From assembly GCA_030620095.1 (NCBI GenBank), contig JAUTXW010001351.1, forward strand, positions 1,922,001 through 1,986,000: 64,000 nucleotides of DNA. Direction: 5' to 3'. A program made the translations under genes and the position numbers. Under the pieces are notes generated by a model. The model had not been told where the DNA came from and did no database searches. It saw nothing but the letters and a program-made list of their open reading frames with translations. Each line of letters begins with the position of its first letter. Positions within the stretch are counted from its first letter, which is position 1. This DNA is from Kuschelorhynchus macadamiae (Eukaryota > Arthropoda > Insecta > Coleoptera > Curculionidae). Below, piece after piece: positions 9,200-17,391 of the stretch.

Positions 9200-10132
9200 T
9201 TAAACAATATTTTTTTTATCAATCCATGTATTATATTTTTTATCAAGTCCTAACCATTTCACATAAACTTTGTTTCCTTTCCTTCTCAAAATCTTCTCAA
9301 TAAGATACACATCGGTATGCTTTACTTTTAGTAATTCTTGCTCATAAAAACCACCCAGAATGTCCTGATTATCTTCGTCTTGAATTAAATATGTCCAAGG
9401 GTTTGTCATCTTAACTTCTTTAATGTGGAATATCTCATTTGACCAATTTGGTGTGTAACCTTTTGAAAATGCCTCTCGATGCTTGCTTATTCGTACGTGA
9501 TCACCCACTTTAAACTTTGGAGATTTTATATCTAACGTTTTAGCATGAGTAAATGCAGATTTCAAGATTCTATTTTCATTTGTTTTATTTACTTGTTTTG
9601 GCTTCATTCCTATTGAAGAATGTTTTGTATTGTTATAATCTTTTACAATATCCGCTAATATATTAAACCATTTGTAATTTCCTTGAATGCTAAATATTTT
9701 CCACATATTATTCTTTAAAGTCCTGTTCACTCTTTCTACTATACTCGCTTTCAAATTGGAAAACGTGCTATAATGGTTAACTCGAAATTGTTGCATCAAA
9801 TTTTGAAAATGTACATTGAAAAACTCTCTCCCTCTGTCCGTTTGCAAGTTTTTTGGTGGAGTTTTTGCACTGATTAATATTTTTTTCATTGCCGCTGTTA
9901 CGTCTTTTCCAGATTTAGATTTTACCGGTTCGGCCCAAACATACTTAGAAAATACATTTATGGTAATCAAGATATATTTAAATCCCTTATTAAATTTGGC
10001 ATAGGGTAACATTTCAACCAAATCAGCTTGAAAAAGATCATTTAACCCTTTCACTACCACCCTTCTGCGTTTGTAGTTTTTTCTAGCAGGTTTATGTAAT
10101 TCATTAACGACTTGTTGTTTAACGGTTGTCAT
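9200..10132 (-). CDS. int: Polinton integrase, RVE fold plus chromodomain
   Basis: 310 residues. It inserts the element DNA into the host genome with a 6-bp staggered cut. The catalytic triad is visible: Asp37 (FQADLVEML), Asp99 (LQTDRGREFF) and Glu133 (SIVERVNRTL). A C-terminal chromodomain-like segment covers residues about 273-310 (YLIEKILRRKGNKVYVKWLG ... WIDKKNIV), which in the family targets chromatin marks. The protein begins just before LHKPARK. The upstream zinc-binding H2C2 segment usual for Polinton integrases is absent, and only 41 bp separate this start from the neighbouring gene, so the N-terminus is either lost or short by nature. The frame is otherwise intact. Confidence 0.92.
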   Translation of the reverse strand: MTTVKQQVVNELHKPARKNYKRRRVVVKGLNDLFQADLVEMLPYAKFNKGFKYILITINVFSKYVWAEPVKSKSGKDVTAAMKKILISAKTPPKNLQTDRGREFFNVHFQNLMQQFRVNHYSTFSNLKASIVERVNRTLKNNMWKIFSIQGNYKWFNILADIVKDYNNTKHSSIGMKPKQVNKTNENRILKSAFTHAKTLDIKSPKFKVGDHVRISKHREAFSKGYTPNWSNEIFHIKEVKMTNPWTYLIQDEDNQDILGGFYEQELLKVKHTDVYLIEKILRRKGNKVYVKWLGLDKKYNTWIDKKNIV

Positions 10133-10173
10133 GACAACAAACTTGTTTATTCAATTTTAAGGAAGTTCACTCT

Positions 10174-10827
10174 CTATGTTTTGTAATAATTCGAAATATA
10201 ACTTTTATATGTTTTTTCCCATTCATTCAATTTATCAATTTGTATTGTATAACTTTTTTCATTTAAAACTTTACTAATTTTAGTAATCTCCTTTTCTAAC
10301 GCATTAAAGGATTTTTTTATCTCTCCAGTTAAGAAAGTAGTTGATCTACTATCACTATTTTTGAATTCCTCCTCTGTTTTATTTAATTCTTGTTCTAATT
10401 TCTTAATTACACTGGACATTATATTTTCCAAGGAAATATATTGTTGATTTTCTTCCAAAGTGAGTTGGTCAATTGTTCTACTGTTAAGAATGCTATTTTG
10501 ATTTCTTTTTTTTTCATCATCTAACTTTTTTATAAAAGTTCTTAATTGTTTAATTTTTTCCTTGTGTTTTTCAATTATTACTTCTCTTATATTTGTTTCC
10601 ATTATTTTATTAATTTTGTTGATATCATCACTTAATTTTTTGTCTTCCTTTTTAACATGTTCATTTAAAAATTGCAAATCTTTACTTATTTGATTTAGCG
10701 TTAGCAACTGTTTATTAACGTTTTCAATTGAGGTATAACATCCTTTAATCTGGTTTTCATACTTTAAAAAATTTTCATCAAAAACCTTAAGCTTTTTAAA
10801 AGATTTCATTATTTGTTTCATTTTCAC
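10174..10827 (-). CDS. coiled-coil protein of unknown function
   Basis: 217 residues, dominated by Lys, Glu, Leu, Ile and Asn in heptad-like order over almost the whole length (for example NKQLLTLNQISKDLQFLNEH and EKEITKISKVLNEKSYTI). It has no cysteine-rich or membrane segment and no known motif. It lies between the integrase and the DUF8207-like gene on the same strand, occupying the spot where an integrase N-terminal part could have been. It could be structural or a scaffold. It is intact. Confidence 0.65.
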   Translation of the reverse strand: MKMKQIMKSFKKLKVFDENFLKYENQIKGCYTSIENVNKQLLTLNQISKDLQFLNEHVKKEDKKLSDDINKINKIMETNIREVIIEKHKEKIKQLRTFIKKLDDEKKRNQNSILNSRTIDQLTLEENQQYISLENIMSSVIKKLEQELNKTEEEFKNSDSRSTTFLTGEIKKSFNALEKEITKISKVLNEKSYTIQIDKLNEWEKTYKSYISNYYKT

Positions 10828-10936
10828 CTAATCTTTTTTAAATTATTAATGTCACTTATTCTCTCTTGTTTTTTTATCAACTGTCATGTTGAGCTTTCAT
10901 TAAACAATAAATATGATTATATTTGATAGCTGTTAT

Positions 10937-12085
10937 TTATAGTATTACTTTATCTTCTCTTAATTCTTCAATAATAGAGATAATCTCGTTACTCTGAGCA
11001 TTATTTCCCGCATCACTTGATGAAATTAATAAACGTAGCCTATCAACAATTTCGTTTACATTATTCCAGTATACATAGTCTGTATTTGATCTGTTTGTTT
11101 TCAAAATTAATCCCTTTCCTGTAGATTTGGCTCTAGTTGTTCTAAACGGAGGTTTTGGTTTGTTAAATGCTGTAACTAATCTTGGCAAGGTTTTTATCTT
11201 TGTAATCCCCTTTCTTTGTAAATATGGTCCTATTATTGTAACATATTTGTGTGATGTATTTCCTTGAACTTGTTCATTTGAATCAAAATTCCTACGATAT
11301 ACATTTGTTTTAGCTAGAATGTTCATGTAATTATCTAAATCTTCCTTCTTATAACCTTTCGGTTCTTTTTTGAAAAGCAATTCGTATAAACCTGGCGTGC
11401 CTGTGTACGTTATTCCTCCCACTTTAATGTCTTTTCCAATAATTTCTACCGGTATCTGTGTCAAACCAAAAGAAAACTTATCCGTTTCGAGGTCATGAAC
11501 TATTCCATAATAATGGTCAAATTTATGTTGTGTATCTTTCACACCCTCATCAATATATGATCTGGGTAATTCATGAAAATCTGCTAAGTAATCTTTATAT
11601 GATGGTGTACCAACATAGGTTTGAATTGTTTTTCTAGTTTGTTCCAATATGTCTGACAAGTTTAAATTTGTTGTTGTGTCACTAGAAGGATCTGAAGTTT
11701 CTGCTATAACAGTTGATGACAATGGTTGTACTACAGAAGAGGAAGAAGTGATACTACTGTCATTTAAAAATGTTGGTAGTTCTGTAGGGAGTAACGGAGT
11801 TTTTCCTGTTTTCTGAATATTTTTCGTCGGAGTTGATGTTTTATAAAGCTTTGTAGGTGTTTTGAAATCTTCATACTTTGAAACTCTTTCTTCTTTTAAA
11901 TCGAATGGTTCGGATTTACCAATACTTGAAATTAGCTGTTTAAGTGGTTGTGTTATTGGTCTATAAGTTTGTTCTAATTCGAACTGAGCAGTAGAAGTAG
12001 CTAATTTCAAGCTTTGATATTTCTGCTTCACCGCTTGTCTCGATCTTATTAATTCTCGAGCTAAACGTTTATCCATGCTGTACAA
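10937..12085 (-). CDS. DUF8207-like Polinton protein
   Basis: 382 residues. The N-terminus (MDKRLARELIRSRQAVKQKY) is helical and basic. A low-complexity Ser/Thr/Pro linker covers residues about 60-145. The conserved core, about 150-270, contains YIDEGVKDTQHKFDHYYGI, DKFSFGLTQIPVEIIG and GGITYTGTPGLYELLF, which I match to the DUF8207 family common in arthropod Polintons. Function is unknown; the position next to the packaging ATPase suggests a virion or DNA-handling role (inference). The start may be the second Met (12076), which fits the family's MDKRLARE-type beginning better. It is intact. Confidence 0.75.
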   Translation of the reverse strand: MYSMDKRLARELIRSRQAVKQKYQSLKLATSTAQFELEQTYRPITQPLKQLISSIGKSEPFDLKEERVSKYEDFKTPTKLYKTSTPTKNIQKTGKTPLLPTELPTFLNDSSITSSSSVVQPLSSTVIAETSDPSSDTTTNLNLSDILEQTRKTIQTYVGTPSYKDYLADFHELPRSYIDEGVKDTQHKFDHYYGIVHDLETDKFSFGLTQIPVEIIGKDIKVGGITYTGTPGLYELLFKKEPKGYKKEDLDNYMNILAKTNVYRRNFDSNEQVQGNTSHKYVTIIGPYLQRKGITKIKTLPRLVTAFNKPKPPFRTTRAKSTGKGLILKTNRSNTDYVYWNNVNEIVDRLRLLISSSDAGNNAQSNEIISIIEELREDKVIL

Positions 12086-12120
12086 GTTTTAAATGAAATA
12101 AAACTGCAAATTTTTTACTT

Positions 12121-12810
12121 TTATAAATATATAAAGGAATCGAATTTACTCCTATATCTGCCGTGATTTACTTCACAATCTTTGTCAATTACAAGAAAGC
12201 CATATGGATCCATCCAACAGTTAGCACAAATATTTTTAAACTGATCAAATGTCATATCCAATATACAGTGGTCATTATATATATGTTTTAAACTCAAACA
12301 GTCCTGTTTAAATAAAATTAATAAGTTTGCATTTTCTCGAATTAGACGTTTAAGGATTGAGGAATATCCTTGAAAAATAAAAAAACAATCGGTGTTTCTA
12401 TGCCTTCCATGCGTGAAATAGTCCTTAATAATAGATTGATTATGACAAGGAATATCATCAAAAATGATAACGGAATTTGGCTTTATCTCATGAGGTGAAA
12501 TAATGTTCTCATCGCTATCATATTCAAAGTATCCAATTTCTTTCATAGGCTTTAACAACTTTCTTAAATATTCATATTTTGGTTGATCTAATGACTTTGA
12601 ATAAACATAGACATTTTCAAACCTAATTCCATTAGGATGCTCGAGCAGTGTAAGCATAACGTTGGTTTTACCGCTACCACTGCAACCAACTATAAGCCCT
12701 CTTTTTGAACCACCGCAAAATAAGTCACCATGCTTTCTCAACTGTTTACTTAAAATGTTTTCGTCATGATTATTTACTGGTAATGAGAATTTTTGTTTTT
12801 CAATCCTCAT
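12121..12810 (-). CDS. atp: packaging ATPase, FtsK/HerA-A32 type
   Basis: 229 residues. Walker A is GCSGSGKT at residues 42-49 and Walker B is SVIIFDD at 113-119. A downstream sensor-like FFIFQGYSS follows. This matches the A32-like genome-packaging ATPases of Polintons and related dsDNA viruses, which pump DNA into capsids. The size is typical. It is transcribed divergently from the PLA2 gene across an 87-bp gap with a TATA box for each side. It is intact. Confidence 0.93.
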   Translation of the reverse strand: MRIEKQKFSLPVNNHDENILSKQLRKHGDLFCGGSKRGLIVGCSGSGKTNVMLTLLEHPNGIRFENVYVYSKSLDQPKYEYLRKLLKPMKEIGYFEYDSDENIISPHEIKPNSVIIFDDIPCHNQSIIKDYFTHGRHRNTDCFFIFQGYSSILKRLIRENANLLILFKQDCLSLKHIYNDHCILDMTFDQFKNICANCWMDPYGFLVIDKDCEVNHGRYRSKFDSFIYL

Positions 12811-12846
12811 TCTTAATCACACTAGTAAATATTTTTAGCTGTAAAA

Positions 12847-12890
12847 GTATTTATACCAGAAAAATGTCAATGTGCTTTTAGTATAAAAAG
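12847..12890. promoter_or_regulatory. divergent TATA boxes between ATPase and PLA2 genes
   Basis: On the minus strand TATAAATAC (plus positions 12847-12855) lies about 37 bp before the ATPase ATG. On the plus strand TATAAAAAG (12882-12890) lies only 7 bp before the ATG at 12898, so if used for that ATG the transcript would have to start downstream or be very short-leadered. Confidence 0.5.
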
Positions 12891-12897
12891 AACTTCA

Positions 12898-13647
12898 ATG
12901 ACTGTGGGTCGTCATAAGTTGAAAAAAACTATTAAAACACGTAATAGAAAAGGCTCTGGTTTAGTAAATAAATTAATTAGTAAACTACCTTTCGAAGTTC
13001 ATATACCAGGATATAATTATTGTGGTCCCGGCACCAACTTGGAAAAAAGATTAACTAGAGGTGACGTTGGTATAAATCCATTGGATTCCGCTTGCAAAGA
13101 ACATGATATATCTTACTCTCAGACTGAAGATTTATCAAAAAGACACATATCTGACCAAATATTAGAAAAAAAAGCCTGGGATAGGGTAAAAGCTAAAGAT
13201 TCTTCTATTGGTGAAAAAATTGCAGCTTTAAGTGTTGCAGGAATAATGAAGGGTAAAAGAAAGTTCGGTTTGGGATTAAAAAATACAAAAGGGGGTAAAC
13301 TTAAATTGAGAAAAAAACGTATCATTCGAACACCCAAAAAAATTGGAGGATTTCTACCTCTTTTGTTTCCCATTCTTGGCGCCCTGGGTGCACTAGGTGG
13401 AGGCGCGGCAGGAATTGCTAAGGCAGTAAATGATGCTAAAGCAGCTAAACAGCAACTAGAAGAAATACATAGACATAATATTGCAATGGAAAATGCTTCT
13501 AAAGAAGGCAAAGGATTATATATTAGACCATATAAAGGAAAGGGACTATTTATTAGACCTTATAAAGGAGGATCCGTCAAAATGAAAGCAATCAGACAAA
13601 AAAAAACTCAAAATAAGTTTTCCAAAAAGAGCACTTACGAACAATGA
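12898..13647 (+). CDS. PLA2-domain protein with pVI/pX-like hydrophobic Gly/Ala segment, minor virion protein
   Basis: 249 residues. The parvovirus VP1-like phospholipase A2 region is at residues about 35-75: calcium-loop-like YCGPGT (41-46) and the catalytic pair His69-Asp70 in CKEHDISYS. In the family this enzyme breaches membranes during entry. Residues about 150-177 form a Gly/Ala-rich hydrophobic stretch (FLPLLFPILGALGALGGG). The C-terminus carries two copies of GKGL(Y/F)IRPYK and is very basic, like a DNA-associated minor capsid protein. The gene is intact, but its last 62 bp overlap the open protease frame, and a run of nine A (13598-13606) lies in the overlap. Confidence 0.88.
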   Translation: MTVGRHKLKKTIKTRNRKGSGLVNKLISKLPFEVHIPGYNYCGPGTNLEKRLTRGDVGINPLDSACKEHDISYSQTEDLSKRHISDQILEKKAWDRVKAKDSSIGEKIAALSVAGIMKGKRKFGLGLKNTKGGKLKLRKKRIIRTPKKIGGFLPLLFPILGALGALGGGAAGIAKAVNDAKAAKQQLEEIHRHNIAMENASKEGKGLYIRPYKGKGLFIRPYKGGSVKMKAIRQKKTQNKFSKKSTYEQ

Positions 13648-13981
13648 TATTATTAAATATGTAAAGCTGTTAAAAATAACTGGCTTTAGAGGTGTTTTTA
13701 TGCTCGATGAACTTCCAAAAAAAATTAATCTGAAAGAACGTGGTATTGTAAATTTGGATAAAAAACAAAATAAAGGATCTCATTGGACTGCTTATATTAA
13801 AAATAACAAAAATGTAATATATTTTGATAGTTATGGAAATTTAAAACCACCTTTTGAACTTCTCAAATATTTTAATTCGAATGGCAAAGTGGATGTATTT
13901 TATACTTATGAAAATAAACAAAAATTTAATTCATATAACTGTGGTCAACTATCCCTAAAATTTTTGCAAAAAAATATATAA
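13586..13981 (+). CDS. pro: adenain-like cysteine protease (capsid maturation)
   Basis: A Ulp1/adenain-fold protease. The triad is visible: His in GSHWTAYI (residue 28 counted from the ATG at 13700), Asp in YFDSYG (43) and Cys in YNCGQLSLKF (81). The first ATG in frame is 13700 (93 aa), but that would cut off the conserved N-terminal segment FPKRALTNNDIIKY, which is open in this frame from 13586 after a TGA at 13583-13585. So the natural product either starts at a non-ATG codon, arises by frameshifting from the PLA2 gene at the A9 run, or the gene has lost one or more bases there. It lies 43 bp before the penton gene. By family it cleaves capsid proteins. Confidence 0.87.
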   Translation, partial: KQSDKKKLKISFPKRALTNNDIIKYVKLLKITGFRGVFMLDELPKKINLKERGIVNLDKKQNKGSHWTAYIKNNKNVIYFDSYGNLKPPFELLKYFNSNGKVDVFYTYENKQKFNSYNCGQLSLKFLQKNI

Positions 13982-14023
13982 ACTCATTATTTATTGTAAT
14001 ATCTCATTCATAAATAAACTGCA

Positions 14024-14716
14024 ATGTCTACCACAATTGCCATATCAGGAAACAGTTCTGTTTTGTCTGCTGATTCGCCCATATATTTAGAGGATGAAAA
14101 ACAATATTACCTGGGTTTAGCTGATTTTGAAACGTTTATGACAATCCCCAATACAAAAGAAGGATATAATAAATTTTATATAGATAATAAAGTAATTGTT
14201 ATTCCCGACGGAACTTATGACATTACAGATATAGAAACATACATAAGAGAAAGTATAGAAGATTTATTTCCGAATGAAAAAAATTTTTTTCTTTTAAAAG
14301 CAAATGTTAATACTCTAAAAACTTTTTTAATGTGTAGTAGAATAATTGATTTTACCAAGGAAGATTCGATAGGAAAAATGTTGGGTTTTAATAGCAGGAT
14401 ACTAGAAGCTATGAAAGAGGAAGAATCAGATAATGTTGCAAAAATAACTAAGGTGAATGCTATTTGTATTGACTGTAATATTTGTGTCGGTTCTTACAAT
14501 AATGGTAAACCTGTTCATATTATTCACCAGTTTTATCCAACTGTAGCTCCAGGGTATAAAATAGTTGAATCTCCTTTGCCCATTTTGTATTTTCCAGTTA
14601 GCGTCAAAGCAATTAACAATATAACAGTTAAAATAGTTGATCAAAACGGAGAACTTATCAGTTTTAGAGGAGAAACTATAACAGTAAGGTTACATTTACA
14701 GACAAGTGAAATATAA
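14024..14716 (+). CDS. penton-like minor capsid protein, single jelly roll
   Basis: 230 residues. It matches the Polinton minor capsid (penton base-like) protein: N-terminal SADSPIYLEDEKQYYLGLA, then ADFETFMTIPN, a middle IGKMLGFN segment and C-terminal FRGETITVRLHL. All are predicted beta-rich with the regular spacing of a jelly roll. In the virion it would form the fivefold vertices. It sits between protease and major capsid genes as in other Polintons. The stop is one base before the next ATG. It is intact. Confidence 0.82.
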   Translation: MSTTIAISGNSSVLSADSPIYLEDEKQYYLGLADFETFMTIPNTKEGYNKFYIDNKVIVIPDGTYDITDIETYIRESIEDLFPNEKNFFLLKANVNTLKTFLMCSRIIDFTKEDSIGKMLGFNSRILEAMKEEESDNVAKITKVNAICIDCNICVGSYNNGKPVHIIHQFYPTVAPGYKIVESPLPILYFPVSVKAINNITVKIVDQNGELISFRGETITVRLHLQTSEI

Positions 14717-14717
14717 A

Positions 14718-14897
14718 ATGGTTGTTAGATATAATAGAGCCCTTGGGATGAGACTTGCCCCTACCACTATCAACAAAGTAAAAACTTATAAAAAGAAAAA
14801 GCCTAAACAACAGTTCAGTATCAAATCCAACACCAACAAGTTAAGACGAGATAATCGTAAATTTCTCACATCCTTGGGTTTCACTGTTTTAAAATAA
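14718..14897 (+). CDS. small basic protein between penton and major capsid genes
   Basis: 59 residues with ATG at 14718 (MVVRYNRALGMRLAP). It is strongly basic (KTYKKKKPKQQF, LRRDNRKF) and ends LTSLGFTVLK. It is likely a nucleic-acid-binding core or assembly protein by charge and position (inference). It is coupled on both sides: one base after the penton stop, and its TAA overlaps the next ATG as TAATG. Confidence 0.65.
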   Translation: MVVRYNRALGMRLAPTTINKVKTYKKKKPKQQFSIKSNTNKLRRDNRKFLTSLGFTVLK

Positions 14898-16135
14898 TGA
14901 ACATATTAAACGTAAACGAAAAGCTTTATGTAGACAATTCCATCGTCAGTTCTGAGCTTCACACATAACAACCATATATTTCTTCAAAATTCGATTACAA
15001 TGATGAAATAAGGATCCCAATTCAAGAACTCGATGCTTACACTCTACCATCAGATAGTTTACTTTATATCGAAGGAAAATTAACTAATACAGAAGGTAAA
15101 TATAAGAAAGAATTGCTATTTATTAACAATGGTATAGCCTTTTTGTTCAGAGAAATCCGCTATGAACTAAACGGAATTACTATAGATTCAATAAGAAATG
15201 TTGGATTAGCATCAACCTTAAAAAGCTACCTTTCTCACAATACCAACGAAGGTTTAAAACTGGAAAATGCAGGTTGGTTTCCACATCGGAAAGAAGGTGA
15301 TACAATTTTAGTTGATAATGATGGAAAATTCTCCGTATCCATACCACTAAAAATGCTTTTAGGATTTTTTGAAGATTACAGAAAAATTATTATGAATATG
15401 AAACAGGAATTGGTTCTTATTAGATCAACTGATGATTTAGATGGTGTTATTTTCAAAGAAGATCCGGCACACCTTGTTACTGCTCCTGACACTCCATTGG
15501 TTACTTTCGATTAAATTTATTGGAAAGTTCCGCACATTCTAGTTGATATGCCACAACAACTTGCTCTATCAAAAATATTAGAATCAAATAAAGATATATT
15601 GATAGGATTCAGGAGTTGGGAACTTGTTGAATATTCTTCTCTAACCGAAACAACCCGTCACACATGGCTGGTAAAAACAACTAGTAAACTAGAAGCTCCT
15701 CGTCATGTTGTGATTGGCTTTCAAGAAAACAGAAAAGGGAAAATTGTTAAAGATATGAGTAAATTTGACAATATTACCTTGTCAAATATTAGAGTATATT
15801 TAAATTCTGAAAGATGTCCTTATCACGATTTGTACTTAAATTTCGAAGAAAACAAATTTTCTGCTTTATACGAAATGTTTGCCAACTTTAGACAGTCTTA
15901 CTATGGTGTTCCAAATGAACCCATTTTTAATCCTGAACAATTCAAAAACATTAGTCCTATTACACATATTGATTGCTCCCATCAAAAAGAAACAATTCAA
16001 ACGGGATCCGTAGTAATGAGAATTGAATTTGAGACACACAATGCAATTAAAAAAGATACTTCTGCTTATTGTCTTATTTTACATGACAAATTATTTAGCT
16101 ACAACCCTCTTACTAAAATTGTGAAACAATTATAA
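14897..16135 (+). pseudogene. mcp: major capsid protein, double jelly roll, with two nonsense codons
   Basis: One frame from ATG 14897 to the TAA at 16133-16135, about 412 codons, interrupted only by TAA at 14966-14968 (codon 24) and TAA at 15512-15514. There are no frame shifts. Recognisable Polinton MCP blocks include IRIPIQELDAYTLPSDSLLY, FLFREIRYELNG, WKVPHI just after the second stop, and ILIGFRSWELVEYSSLTET. It forms the hexon-like capsomers. The two stops would leave a central and a C-terminal piece, each lacking one jelly roll. They may be substitutions in a decaying copy or base-call errors. The coding sequence between them looks unbiased and preserved. Confidence 0.88.
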
Positions 16136-16204
16136 ACTTTATCCCCACTATTTTCATATTTCGATTTAATTTAAAGAAATTTTCAAAAGCTTTTAGTTTT
16201 AGTC

Positions 16205-16330
16205 ATGACATCAAAACTACAACTACAAATTGAAAAATTTATTTTTAAAATTAATCAACTGAAAGAAGAAATTGCAAATTATTCAAGTAAAAAAAGTCTC
16301 ATTAAAAAATTTGCTGCTTTGAAAATATGA
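16205..16330 (+). CDS. small coiled-coil ORF, 41 aa
   Basis: ATG 16205, TGA 16328-16330. Its stop overlaps the next start as ATGA (16327-16330). The sequence is helical and basic (LQIEKFIFKINQLKEEI). It is preceded by GCTTTTAGT, a string also found before the PLA2 gene (12873-12881). Not recognised. The tight overlap with the next gene supports it being real. Confidence 0.45.
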   Translation: MTSKLQLQIEKFIFKINQLKEEIANYSSKKSLIKKFAALKI

Positions 16331-16776
16331 GATTGGTTATAGATATTCAAGGATTCAAGGATGAAAAAAATAAATTTATACCGAAAGAGCTTGCAGCTTT
16401 TGATGGTTATGAAATGACTCATTACAATTTTAAAAAGCCTTTTCCAATGGAGTTTCTTTCATCTGATTGTCACAAGCAGGCGGTATGGTTAACGAAAAAT
16501 TATCATTGTATACATTGGAATAATGGATTTACTCCATTACATCATTTCCCAAAAATAATTGAAACACTTACGAAGAAAGCAGATTTTGTTTTTGTAAAAG
16601 GAAGCGAAAAAAAGGATTTTATACAGAAATATTCTAAAAAGCCTGTGATTGAAATAGATGAACAACCAGCGCTAAAGCTAATGGAACCAAAATGCTTCTA
16701 TCATTCAAAATCACCTTGTATGTGTGCTTTGACAAATGTGTTATTTTTATATGACAATTGTTTTATGAATGAATAA
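16327..16776 (+). CDS. arthropod Polinton-associated protein, possible RNase H/exonuclease-like fold
   Basis: 149 residues. The start MRLVIDIQGF is a beta strand carrying an Asp. FIPKELAAFDGYEMTHYNFK, a WLTKNYHCIHWNNGF block and FVFVKGSEKKDFI follow, and the end is CFYHSKSPCMCALTNVLFLY. The order of beta strand with Asp, helix, beta strand and a His...Cys-Ala end recalls DEDD-type nucleases, but the key acids are not clearly complete. I recognise the block pattern from uncharacterised insect proteins linked to such elements. It is intact and is the last gene of the rightward capsid block. Confidence 0.6.
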   Translation: MRLVIDIQGFKDEKNKFIPKELAAFDGYEMTHYNFKKPFPMEFLSSDCHKQAVWLTKNYHCIHWNNGFTPLHHFPKIIETLTKKADFVFVKGSEKKDFIQKYSKKPVIEIDEQPALKLMEPKCFYHSKSPCMCALTNVLFLYDNCFMNE

Positions 16777-16802
16777 AAATATAAAAAAACTTAATTACCT
16801 TT

Positions 16803-17078
16803 TTATTTTGCATTAACCAACCATGATTGAATACAATTAATATGATACCTTAAATCTAATTTTCTAAATTCATTTAAAAGTTCATACTCATTTTTATATT
16901 TTAAATAATCATTACAAAATTTAGCGGCTAATTTACATTGTTCCATTCGATCTATATTATTAACATATGCTGACAAATCTTGTGCTTCTGCGTCTTTTTC
17001 GCCTACAATTGATAAATATTGGAAGTATGCAGCAGATATAATAAACTCTTCATACATTTCAGTAACCATTTGCTCCAT
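16803..17078 (-). CDS. small paralog family protein, copy A
   Basis: 91 residues, helical, no membrane segment. The C-terminal 40 residues (CKLAAKFCNDYLKYKNEYEL ... YHINCIQSWL) align with copies B and C by eye: Cys, aromatic-Leu/Ile, hydrophobic helix, then a (Y/F)-hydrophobic pair and a Leu/Ile-rich helix. Family unknown. It is the most diverged copy: the second conserved Cys is Asn here. It is last in a leftward three-gene set. Confidence 0.6.
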   Translation of the reverse strand: MEQMVTEMYEEFIISAAYFQYLSIVGEKDAEAQDLSAYVNNIDRMEQCKLAAKFCNDYLKYKNEYELLNEFRKLDLRYHINCIQSWLVNAK

Positions 17079-17095
17079 TGTAAATATTATTAAAT

Positions 17096-17386
17096 TTATT
17101 CTTCCTTTTCAATTTCTTGAAGAATAGTATCCTCGTCAATAAATTGCTTCAAGTCTTTTAAATAGTAACCAAAGCCAATATCTTTTAGATCTTGAATAAG
17201 TTGAAAAAAATTTAATGTTTCAATGTATTTGTTGCAACAGAGGGCAGCCTTTACGAATTCCGCAGATTGATTACAATAAAAGTCTATCCACTCCGGACCA
17301 CTTGCCATACAATATGAGAAATAGGTTTTTGAAAGATTACTAAATTTCTCCTCTAATAATTTAACTGCAATCAGCAACTCAGCCAT
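17096..17386 (-). CDS. small paralog family protein, copy B
   Basis: 96 residues. The shared block is KAALCCNKYIETLNFFQLIQ then GFGYYLKDLKQFI. The end is acidic (EDTILQEIEKEE). It lies 17 bp from copy A and 5 bp from copy C on the same strand, so the three probably form one transcript. Not recognised outside this set. Confidence 0.6.
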   Translation of the reverse strand: MAELLIAVKLLEEKFSNLSKTYFSYCMASGPEWIDFYCNQSAEFVKAALCCNKYIETLNFFQLIQDLKDIGFGYYLKDLKQFIDEDTILQEIEKEE

Positions 17387-17391
17387 TTCAT

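Noticed and set aside
13119..13511. 130-codon minus-strand open frame inside the PLA2 gene
   Set aside because: Shadow of the well-supported plus-strand gene; no recognisable content of its own.
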